Both the position numbers and the translations under genes were made by a program. 64,000 nt of DNA from RU20A sp042610495. Its GTDB lineage: Bacteria; Pseudomonadota; Alphaproteobacteria; Rhizobiales; Rhizobiaceae. Numbering within the stretch: position 1 is the first letter of the stretch; every line of letters starts with the position of its first letter. The stretch covers positions 62,001-126,000 of the forward strand of contig NZ_JBHGAP010000001.1 of NCBI RefSeq assembly GCF_042610495.1, given 5' to 3'. Below are positions 17,938-25,257 of the stretch, one piece after another. The notes under the pieces were generated by a model. It saw only the letters and a program-made list of their open reading frames with translations. It was not told the origin of the DNA and ran no database searches.

Positions 17938-18942
17938 ATGCCGCAACTGGTCGATGGGAAGTGGGAAAAGGGTGATGTCGCCGCAAGCGAGATGAAGGGC
18001 GGGGCCTTCCATCGTGAGCCCACGCGCTTTCGCGACTGGATCACGCCGGATGGCAGCGCCGGTCCCGATGGCGCGCGTGGCCTGCCGGCCGAGGCCGGGC
18101 GCTACAAGCTTTTCGTCTCCTACCTCTGTCCCTGGGCCTCGCGTACGCTGATGATGCGGGTGCTGAAAGGGCTGGAGGATGTCGTCGGCCTCTCCGTGTC
18201 GCTGCCGGAACTCGGCGAAAATGGCTGGGAATATGAAGAGCCCGTCGATGCCGGCCCGCGCGTCGGCAAGATCCGTTACCAGCACGAACTCTACACCGCC
18301 TCCGACGCCCGCTATACGGGCAAGGTCTCCGTGCCCGTGCTCTGGGACATGCAGGAGGGCCGCATCGTCAACAATGAGTCGGCCGATATCCTGCGCATCC
18401 TCAACACCGCCTTTGACGCCATCACCGGCAATCGCCGCGATCTCTACCCGGAAGCCCTGCGCGCAATCATCGATCGGTGGAACGCGCCCGTCTACGACAA
18501 GGTGAACAACGGCGTCTACCGCGCCGGCTTTGCCAAGACACAAGAGGCCTACGAGACCGCCGTCACCGATGTCTTTTCCATGCTCGACCAGCTGGAAGCG
18601 CATCTCTCCGCAAGCCGCTATCTCGCCGGCGACACCTTCACCGAGGCCGATATCCGTCTTTTCGTGACGCTGATCCGCTTCGATGCCGCCTATCACGGCG
18701 CCTTCAAGTGCAACATTCGCCGTCTCACCGATTATCCCGCGCTGTCCGGCTACCTGCAGGAGATCTACCAGTGGCCGGGCCTCTCGGCGACGGTGCGCAT
18801 CGATCACATCAAGCGCGGCTATTATGGAATAGCCCATATCAACCCGACGCGGATCGTGCCACTCGGCCCTGAGCAGGATCTGGATGCGCCGCATGGCCGG
18901 GATGCGCTGCCGTCGCGCGGCATTTTCGAGCGTGCGGATTGA
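17938..18942 (+). CDS. Glutathionyl-hydroquinone reductase (Xi-class glutathione transferase)
   Basis: 334 residues, longer than normal glutathione transferases because of the N- and C-terminal extensions typical of the Xi class (YqjG/PcpF/ECM4 type). The catalytic cysteine is C64 in SYLCPWASR. Other family landmarks are SVPVLWD, NNESADILRI and the C-terminal HYYG-like region (HIKRGYYGIAHINPTRIVP). It reduces glutathionyl-hydroquinones to hydroquinones. GGGAG lies 9 bases before the ATG. It sits alone between repeats and an alcohol dehydrogenase gene. Confidence 0.92.
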   Translation: MPQLVDGKWEKGDVAASEMKGGAFHREPTRFRDWITPDGSAGPDGARGLPAEAGRYKLFVSYLCPWASRTLMMRVLKGLEDVVGLSVSLPELGENGWEYEEPVDAGPRVGKIRYQHELYTASDARYTGKVSVPVLWDMQEGRIVNNESADILRILNTAFDAITGNRRDLYPEALRAIIDRWNAPVYDKVNNGVYRAGFAKTQEAYETAVTDVFSMLDQLEAHLSASRYLAGDTFTEADIRLFVTLIRFDAAYHGAFKCNIRRLTDYPALSGYLQEIYQWPGLSATVRIDHIKRGYYGIAHINPTRIVPLGPEQDLDAPHGRDALPSRGIFERAD

Positions 18943-19061
18943 TCGCCGCTTGCTGGCGATGGGAACTGCCCTACATTGGCGAACGTGTCCGACAGCCGCG
19001 ATGATCATCGCTCGCGGCCGGACCGTCCATCCCTTCCGCCCGTCAGAGACAGGATCCCGCC

Positions 19062-20117
19062 ATGTTTCAATGCACCGGTTACGCTGCCGAAGCGCCCGAC
19101 AAGCCGCTCGCGCCCTTTACCTTCTCCCGTCGCGATCCCGGTCCGACCGATGTCGCGATCGAAATCCTCTATTGCGGCGTCTGCCATTCCGATCTGCACA
19201 CGGTGCGCGGCGAATGGGAAGGCAGCCTTTACCCGTCGCTCCCCGGTCACGAAATCGTCGGCCGCGTGACGGCTGTCGGTGCTGAAGTCACCCGCTTCAA
19301 GGTTGGCGACATGGCCGCCGTCGGCTGCATGGTCGATAGCTGCCGGAACTGCGAAAGCTGCGGCGAGGGCCTGGAGCAGTATTGCGAAAACGGCTTCACC
19401 GGGACCTATAACAGCCCGGACACCATCTCCGGCGGCCACACCTATGGCGGCTATTCCAGCCACATCGTGGTGACCGAGCATTTCGTGCTGCACCTGCCGG
19501 AAAACCTCGATCCCGCCGCCGCCGCCCCGCTGCTGTGTGCCGGTGTCACCACCTGGTCGCCGCTGCGCCACTGGGGTGCCGGCCCCGGCAAGAGTGTCGG
19601 CGTCGTCGGCCTTGGCGGTCTTGGCCACATGGCGGTGAAGCTCGCCAAGGCGCTCGGCGCCCATGTCGTGCTCTTCACCACTTCCGCCTCCAAGGTGGAG
19701 GATGCCAAGCGTCTCGGTGCCGATGAAGTCGTGCTCTCCACCGATGCCGATGCCATGGGCAAGCGCTACGCCAGCCTGGACCTCATCATCGATGCCGTCG
19801 CCGCCCAGCACGACATCAATGCCTACCTCAACCTCCTGAAGCGCGATGCCACCCTCGTGCAGGTCGGCGCGCCGGAAAAGCCGCTGGCAACCGGCGTCTT
19901 CAACCTGATCTTCAAGCGCCGCAACTTCGCGGGCTCGCTGATTGGCGGCATCGCCGAAACCCAGGAAATGCTCGACTTCTGCGGCAAGAACAACATCACC
20001 GCCGACATCGAGATCATCCCGATCGACAAGATCGAGGAGGCCTATGCCCGCATGCTGAAGAGCGACATCAAGTACCGCTTCGTCATCGACATGGCGAGCC
20101 TGCCGAAGGCGGCGTGA
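19062..20117 (+). CDS. Zinc-dependent NAD(P) alcohol dehydrogenase (YahK/cinnamyl-ADH type)
   Basis: 351 residues. Catalytic-zinc ligands lie in CGVCHSD and GHEIVG; the structural-zinc cysteines in CRNCESCGEGLEQYC. The Rossmann motif is GLGGLGHMAVKLAK. The closest well-known type is the broad aldehyde reductase YahK of the cinnamyl alcohol dehydrogenase group, which prefers NADPH. It follows the glutathionyl-hydroquinone reductase on the same strand. The substrate is not known. Confidence 0.9.
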   Translation: MFQCTGYAAEAPDKPLAPFTFSRRDPGPTDVAIEILYCGVCHSDLHTVRGEWEGSLYPSLPGHEIVGRVTAVGAEVTRFKVGDMAAVGCMVDSCRNCESCGEGLEQYCENGFTGTYNSPDTISGGHTYGGYSSHIVVTEHFVLHLPENLDPAAAAPLLCAGVTTWSPLRHWGAGPGKSVGVVGLGGLGHMAVKLAKALGAHVVLFTTSASKVEDAKRLGADEVVLSTDADAMGKRYASLDLIIDAVAAQHDINAYLNLLKRDATLVQVGAPEKPLATGVFNLIFKRRNFAGSLIGGIAETQEMLDFCGKNNITADIEIIPIDKIEEAYARMLKSDIKYRFVIDMASLPKAA

Positions 20118-20439
20118 GGCGGGGGTGAGTGTGCGAGGGGCGCCCCCCCCCCTGTCCTGCCGGGCATCTCCCCCGCAAGGGGAGATCCGCAGGTGGTGGG
20201 CTCCTCCTCCTATCGCCGACAATAGCGGTCTTCGCGACGCTCGCTTGTGGCAAGAAGCACGCTCCATCTAATCTCCCCCCCTTGCGGGGGAGATGTCCGG
20301 CAGGACAGAGGGGGGTATCCTCGCAGCATATCGCCGTGATGCGTTACACCCCGCCTGTGGATGCCGCCCCCGCCTCGCCTTGGCCATGATCGGCTGACCC
20401 TCTATGGTCCGCCCGACAAACGAGCCGAGGAAGACGACC
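20118..20439. repeat. Inverted pair A of two-hairpin palindromic repeats (units 20143-20187 and 20271-20316)
   Basis: Each unit has a variable hairpin and a constant hairpin ATCTCCCCC-gcaa-GGGGGAGAT. In the left unit the variable stem reads GTCC-tgcc-GGGC (one G.T pair); in the right unit, on the opposite strand, GTCC-tgcc-GGAC. The units are 83 bp apart and complementary over about 45 bp. A C10 run starts the left unit. The rest of this 322-bp gap between the alcohol dehydrogenase and tex has no gene. Resembles RIME-like rhizobial mosaic elements. Confidence 0.8.
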
Positions 20440-22767
20440 ATGAAGAGACCGCCCCTGCCGATCGCCGCCATCATTGCCGGCGAGATCAATGCCAGACCCC
20501 AGCAGGTCACGGCGGCCGTCGAGCTTCTGGATGGCGGGGCGACCGTGCCCTTCATCGCGCGCTACCGCAAGGAAGTTACGGAAGGGCTCGATGACACGCA
20601 ACTGCGCACGCTCGCCGAACGCCTGACTTATCTGCGCGACCTCGAAGCTCGCCGCGCCGCGATCCTCGATTCGATCCGCGGGCAGGGCAAGCTGACGGAC
20701 GAGCTGGAAGACAAGATTGCCGCCGTCACCACCAAGGCGGAGCTGGAAGACCTCTATCTGCCCTACAAGCCCAAGCGCCGCACCAAGGCCGAGATCGCTC
20801 GCGAACGGGGGCTCGGGCCGCTGGCCGAAGCGCTGCTCGCCGACCGCAGCCTCGTGCCGGCGACGAAGGCCGCCGACTTCATCACGGCCGAGGTGCCGGA
20901 CGTGAAGGCAGCACTCGAAGGCGCCCGCGACATCGTCGCCGAGGGCATCGGAGAGAATGCCGACCTGCTCGGCCGCCTACGGGCCCATATGCGCGAGGTG
21001 GCGATGCTCCGCTCACGCGTTGTGGACGGCAAGAAGGAAGCGGGCGCCAAGTTCTCCGACTATTTCGACCACACCGAACGCTGGGCGACCACCGCCGGCC
21101 ACCGCGCGCTTGCCATGCTGCGCGGCTGGAACGAGGAGGTGCTGAGCGTCGATATTACGGTGGACGAGGGCGATACGAGCCCTGTGAAGCCGGTCGAGCG
21201 CATCATCGCCGCAAGCCTCGCCATCGGCACCGGCCCGGCCGACAAGTGGCTGATGGAGGTCATCGGCTGGACCTGGCGCGTCAAGCTTTCCATGTCGCTC
21301 TCGCTCGACCTGATGCGCGAACTGCGCGAACGGGCGGAGGAGGAGGCGATCCGCGTTTTTGCCCGAAATCTCAAGGATCTGCTTCTGGCCGCTCCCGCCG
21401 GTTCCCGCCCCACCATGGGGCTCGATCCCGGCATCCGCACCGGCGTGAAGGTCGCCGTGGTCGATGGCACCGGCAAGTTGCTGGAAACCACCACCGTCTA
21501 TCCCTTCCCGCCGAAGAACGACATTCGCGGCACCCAGGCCGAGCTTGCCAGCCTCATCCGCAAGCATGGGGTGGAACTCATCGCCATCGGCAACGGCACC
21601 GGCAGCCGCGAGACGGAAAAGCTGGTGGCTGACATGCTCGCTGCCTTCCCAGCGGCAAGCGCCAAGCCCACCAAGGTCATCGTCTCCGAAGCCGGCGCCT
21701 CCGTCTATTCCGCCTCGGAAACGGCGGCCGCCGAATTCCCGAACCTCGACGTGTCGCTGCGCGGTGCCGTCTCCATCGCGCGCCGCCTGCAGGATCCGCT
21801 GGCCGAACTCGTGAAGATCGAGCCCAAATCGATCGGGGTTGGCCAGTACCAGCACGATGTCGATCAGGGCAAGCTCGGCCGCTCGCTGGACGGCGTCGTG
21901 GAAGACGCGGTGAACGCCGTCGGCGTCGATCTCAATACGGCATCGGCCCCGCTGCTTTCCCGCGTCTCCGGCCTCGGCAAGACGACGGCCGAAGCCATTG
22001 TCGGCTACCGCGATACGAACGGCGCTTTCGCCAGCCGGCAGGAACTTCTCAAGGTGCCGCGCCTCGGCGCCCGCACCTTCGAGCAATGCGCCGGCTTCCT
22101 GCGCATCCCGAACGGCAAGGAGCCGCTCGATGCCTCCTCCGTCCACCCGGAAGCCTATGGCGTAGCGAAGAAGATCGTCGCCGCCTGTGGCCGGGATCTC
22201 CGCTCGCTCATGGGCGACACGGCGGCGCTGAAGAAGCTCGATCCGAAGCTTTTCGTGGACGACCGCTTCGGCCTGCCGACGGTGAAGGACATCCTGTCCG
22301 AACTCGAAAAGCCTGGCCGCGACCCGCGCCCGAGCTTCAAGACCGCGACCTTTGCCGACGGCGTGGATGATATCAAGGATCTCAAGGTCGGAATGCTGCT
22401 CGAAGGCACCGTCACCAACGTCGCCGCCTTCGGAGCCTTCGTCGATATCGGCGTCCACCAGGACGGCCTCGTCCACGTCTCCCAACTCGCCGATAGGTTC
22501 GTGAAGGATCCGCACGAGGTGGTGAAGGCCGGCGACGTCGTGAAGGTCCGCGTCACCGAAGTCGATGTCCCGCGCAAGCGCATCGGCCTTTCCATGCGCT
22601 CCAGCGCCTCCGCCGGCAACGATGCCCCGCCGTCGCGCGACAACCGCGAGCGCGATCGCCGCCCGTCGGGCCCCGCCAAGGCCAGCCCGCCGCCGGCGAA
22701 AGGTGGCAGCGCGGCAGGGCAGGGTGCGCTCGGCGCGGCGCTGATGGAAGCGTTGAAGCGGAAGTGA
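20440..22767 (+). CDS. tex: Tex-family transcription accessory protein / S1 RNA-binding protein
   Basis: 775 residues. Tex_N helical region (about 1-190), YqgF/RNase H-like domain (about 315-440; MGLDPGIRTGVKVAVVD), tandem helix-hairpin-helix region (about 485-560; LLSRVSGLGKTTAEAIV), and S1 domain (about 640-710; GTVTNVAAFGAFVDIGVHQDGLVH). It binds nucleic acid and affects transcription. An AGGAAG site precedes the ATG at 20440; an ATG 12 codons earlier is possible. The C-terminal 60 residues are a charged, proline-rich tail. Confidence 0.93.
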   Translation: MKRPPLPIAAIIAGEINARPQQVTAAVELLDGGATVPFIARYRKEVTEGLDDTQLRTLAERLTYLRDLEARRAAILDSIRGQGKLTDELEDKIAAVTTKAELEDLYLPYKPKRRTKAEIARERGLGPLAEALLADRSLVPATKAADFITAEVPDVKAALEGARDIVAEGIGENADLLGRLRAHMREVAMLRSRVVDGKKEAGAKFSDYFDHTERWATTAGHRALAMLRGWNEEVLSVDITVDEGDTSPVKPVERIIAASLAIGTGPADKWLMEVIGWTWRVKLSMSLSLDLMRELRERAEEEAIRVFARNLKDLLLAAPAGSRPTMGLDPGIRTGVKVAVVDGTGKLLETTTVYPFPPKNDIRGTQAELASLIRKHGVELIAIGNGTGSRETEKLVADMLAAFPAASAKPTKVIVSEAGASVYSASETAAAEFPNLDVSLRGAVSIARRLQDPLAELVKIEPKSIGVGQYQHDVDQGKLGRSLDGVVEDAVNAVGVDLNTASAPLLSRVSGLGKTTAEAIVGYRDTNGAFASRQELLKVPRLGARTFEQCAGFLRIPNGKEPLDASSVHPEAYGVAKKIVAACGRDLRSLMGDTAALKKLDPKLFVDDRFGLPTVKDILSELEKPGRDPRPSFKTATFADGVDDIKDLKVGMLLEGTVTNVAAFGAFVDIGVHQDGLVHVSQLADRFVKDPHEVVKAGDVVKVRVTEVDVPRKRIGLSMRSSASAGNDAPPSRDNRERDRRPSGPAKASPPPAKGGSAAGQGALGAALMEALKRK

Positions 22768-22793
22768 GAGGCGGGTGGGGGCAGTGATCGGGG

Positions 22794-22966
22794 CACCCCC
22801 CTCTGTCCTGCCGGACATCTCCCCCGCAAGGGGGGAGATCGTGTGGAGCGCCGACGTTGCCTCAAAGAAGGGTCTAGGTAACCTGCGAGCTTAAGCTGGA
22901 TGGCGGGCCCGCGCCCAGCCGATCTCCCCCCTTGCGGGGGAGATGCCCGGCAGGGCAGAGGGGGGT
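22794..22966. repeat. Inverted pair B of two-hairpin palindromic repeats (units 22794-22840 and 22921-22966)
   Basis: The same element as pair A, between the convergent tex and epimerase genes. Left unit variable stem GTCC-tgcc-GGAC; right unit, opposite strand, GCCC-tgcc-GGGC. The constant ATCTCCCCC-gcaa-GGGGGAGAT hairpin is in both. The 80-bp spacer is unrelated to that of pair A. At the 3' ends of both neighbours, it could act as a bidirectional transcript end. Confidence 0.85.
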
Positions 22967-22996
22967 GCCCCCATAGCCTCCCGACAGCCCCGCCCC

Positions 22997-24007
22997 CTAC
23001 AGCCGCAACTCCCCCCGATGCGCCTCATACCACTCGACAAACGCCCGGATCCCGGCATCGAGTCCCGTCTCCGGCTTGCGTCCCGTCAGCGCCACCAGCA
23101 GGTCGGGCGCGGCGAAGGTACGCGGCACGTCGCCGGTCTGCATGGGCAGCATCTTGCGCCGTGCCGGCCGGCCCATGATGCGCTCGATGGTCTCCACGAA
23201 ATCCATGAGCCCGACCGGCTGGCCGCCGCCGATATTGACGATGCGGAAGGGGCCCTGCGCCGAGAGCGTGTCGATCCCGGCGACGCGGTTGTCCTCCGAC
23301 GGCAGGACGGCGGAGAGGTCGATGATGGAGGCGACGAGGTCGTCGATATACGTGAAGTCGCGGCTCATCTTGCCTTCGCCGTAGATCTCGATCTCGGTGC
23401 CCTCGATCATCGCCTTGACGAACTTGAAAAGCGCCATGTCCGGCCGGCCCCAGGGGCCGTAGACGGTGAAGAAGCGGAAGGCCGTGGTCGGGATGCGGTA
23501 AATATGGGCATAGGAATGCGCCATCATCTCCATGCTCTTCTTGCTGGCGGCATAGAAGGTCAGCGGTTCGTCGGCCTTGTCGCTCTCGCGGAAGGGGATC
23601 GACGGATTGGCGCCGTAGATGGAGGAGGTGGAGGCGAGCAGCAGATGCCCGGTGCCGACATCGCGCACGGCATCGAGAATGTGCCAGGAGCCGACGAGAT
23701 TGGCCGTGAGATAGGCCTTCGGGTTTTCGAGGCTGTAGCGCACGCCCGCCTGGGCCGCGAGGTGGACGACGACATCCGGCTTGAAATCCTTCATCGCCCC
23801 ATGCACGGCGGAGAAATCCTCCAGCATCGCCTCCACGAAACGGAAGCGGGGAAATTGCGCCAGCGCGGCATTGCGCCCGTGCTTCAGGTGGATGTTGTAG
23901 TAATCCGTCATCCCGTCGAAGCCGAGCACCTCGTGGCCGTTTTCGAGCAGGGTGCGGGCGAGGTGGAAGCCGATGAAGCCGGCGGTTCCGGTGATGAAGT
24001 AGCGCAT
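22997..24007 (-). CDS. NAD-dependent nucleotide-sugar epimerase (UDP-glucuronate 4-epimerase-like)
   Basis: 336 residues of the extended SDR type. NAD motif GTAGFIGFHLA at the N-terminus, catalytic STSSIYG serine and YAASKK (Y-x3-K). GVRYSLENP and RFFTVYGPWGRPDMA are strongly typical of UDP-glucuronate 4-epimerases (LpsL/GAE type), which supply UDP-galacturonate for lipopolysaccharide. The start is at MRYFITG; the upstream open frame (119 codons) runs over the recO promoter region and is not coding. It diverges from recO with 172 bases between starts. Confidence 0.88.
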   Translation of the reverse strand: MRYFITGTAGFIGFHLARTLLENGHEVLGFDGMTDYYNIHLKHGRNAALAQFPRFRFVEAMLEDFSAVHGAMKDFKPDVVVHLAAQAGVRYSLENPKAYLTANLVGSWHILDAVRDVGTGHLLLASTSSIYGANPSIPFRESDKADEPLTFYAASKKSMEMMAHSYAHIYRIPTTAFRFFTVYGPWGRPDMALFKFVKAMIEGTEIEIYGEGKMSRDFTYIDDLVASIIDLSAVLPSEDNRVAGIDTLSAQGPFRIVNIGGGQPVGLMDFVETIERIMGRPARRKMLPMQTGDVPRTFAAPDLLVALTGRKPETGLDAGIRAFVEWYEAHRGELRL

Positions 24008-24179
24008 GGGTGGCCTGCCTTTCCGTGCCCTTCCGGTATCGGCTCGGCCGCAAATTGCAAGGGGACAAACCTCTTCGGCCCGGCTTTCCACCCCGCAGGT
24101 CGTGGAATTGCACGCTCGCAGGCCTGCGCGCTCCCGATTGACCGTTCCGCACCGGCGAAAGCTGCGATAAAAGGCGCCC

Positions 24180-24947
24180 ATGCAATGGACGGAAGACGCC
24201 ATCATTCTCGGGGTGCGCCGGCACGGTGAAAGCTCCGTCATCGCCGAGGTGATGACGGCCGCGCGCGGGCGGCATCTGGGGCTGGTGCGCGGCGGGCGGT
24301 CCCGCGCCATGCAGCCGGTGCTGCAGCCCGGCAATGCCGTGGAAGCCACCTGGCGGGCCCGCATCGAGGATCACCTTGGCGAGTTCCGCATCGAGCCGGT
24401 GCGCCTGCGGGCAGCAAAGCTGATGGAGACGGCAACGGCGGTGAACGGCGTGCAGGCCATGGCGGCGCTGCTGCGCCTGCTGCCCGAGCGCGATCCGCAT
24501 CCGCATCTCTACGAGGCGCTGGACCTGATCCTCGACCATCTCGACGAACCCGTCGCGGCCGGCGAACTCTTCGTGCGCTTCGAACTGGCGCTGCTCAACG
24601 ACCTTGGCTTCGGCCTTGATCTCACGGAATGCGCAGCGACCGGCCTCACCACCGATCTCGCCTTCGTTTCCCCCAAAAGCGGCCGCGCCGTCTCGCGCGA
24701 TGCCGGAAGCCCCTATGCCGACCGCATGCTGGCCCTGCCGGGCTTCCTGGCCCCCGGCGCCACGACCGCGGCCGATGGCGCCGCCCTTGCTGCCGCCTTC
24801 CGGCTGACCGCCTTCTTCCTCGCCCGCCACGTTTATGAACCGCGCGGCGTCATGCCCTCCGATGCGCGCGAAGGCTTCGTCCGCGCCGCGCTGAAAGCCC
24901 TGCAGCAAAGGAGTGAAACGCCTGTTTCCCCGATAGGTCCAGCCTGA
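24180..24947 (+). CDS. recO: DNA repair protein RecO
   Basis: 255 residues. The N-terminal OB fold begins MQWTEDAIILGVRRHGESSVI, with GLVRGGRSR, and the alpha-helical C-terminal domain follows. RecO works with RecR to load RecA on SSB-coated single strands. The zinc cysteines of some RecO proteins are not conserved here. In the rhizobia I know recO directly follows era; here gst-like, adh, tex and epimerase genes lie between. Confidence 0.93.
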   Translation: MQWTEDAIILGVRRHGESSVIAEVMTAARGRHLGLVRGGRSRAMQPVLQPGNAVEATWRARIEDHLGEFRIEPVRLRAAKLMETATAVNGVQAMAALLRLLPERDPHPHLYEALDLILDHLDEPVAAGELFVRFELALLNDLGFGLDLTECAATGLTTDLAFVSPKSGRAVSRDAGSPYADRMLALPGFLAPGATTAADGAALAAAFRLTAFFLARHVYEPRGVMPSDAREGFVRAALKALQQRSETPVSPIGPA

Positions 24948-25257
24948 TCCACCCGTCCAATACCGTATCGATCCACCGCCTGGGGTTGGAGCGGGCGAGA
25001 AAAAGGATATGTTGTTCCACGGCTTAGAAGCGCACTCTCGTCAAAGGACGATCGGAGGGCGCTCTCTTCGCCAGCGGTGGAGCGAAGGGCGGGCGAGGCG
25101 GCCACCCGGCGCGCCGCTGCGAAACTGAACCCATAGCGCGTATCCGGCAGTCCCGTCCGCCGGCGGCGCGCTCACCTGAAGAGGGGTGCCCAGCCGTGCG
25201 CGGATCGAACCCGGTCCCCCGGTCAAGCGCCCCACCGCCTCTTGTCCGGAGTCGTCC

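Noticed and set aside
20142..20152. Frameshift suspected from the C10 run (and C8 run near 57675)
   Set aside because: Both runs are in intergenic hairpins and do not affect a coding frame, though their exact length may be a sequencing artefact.
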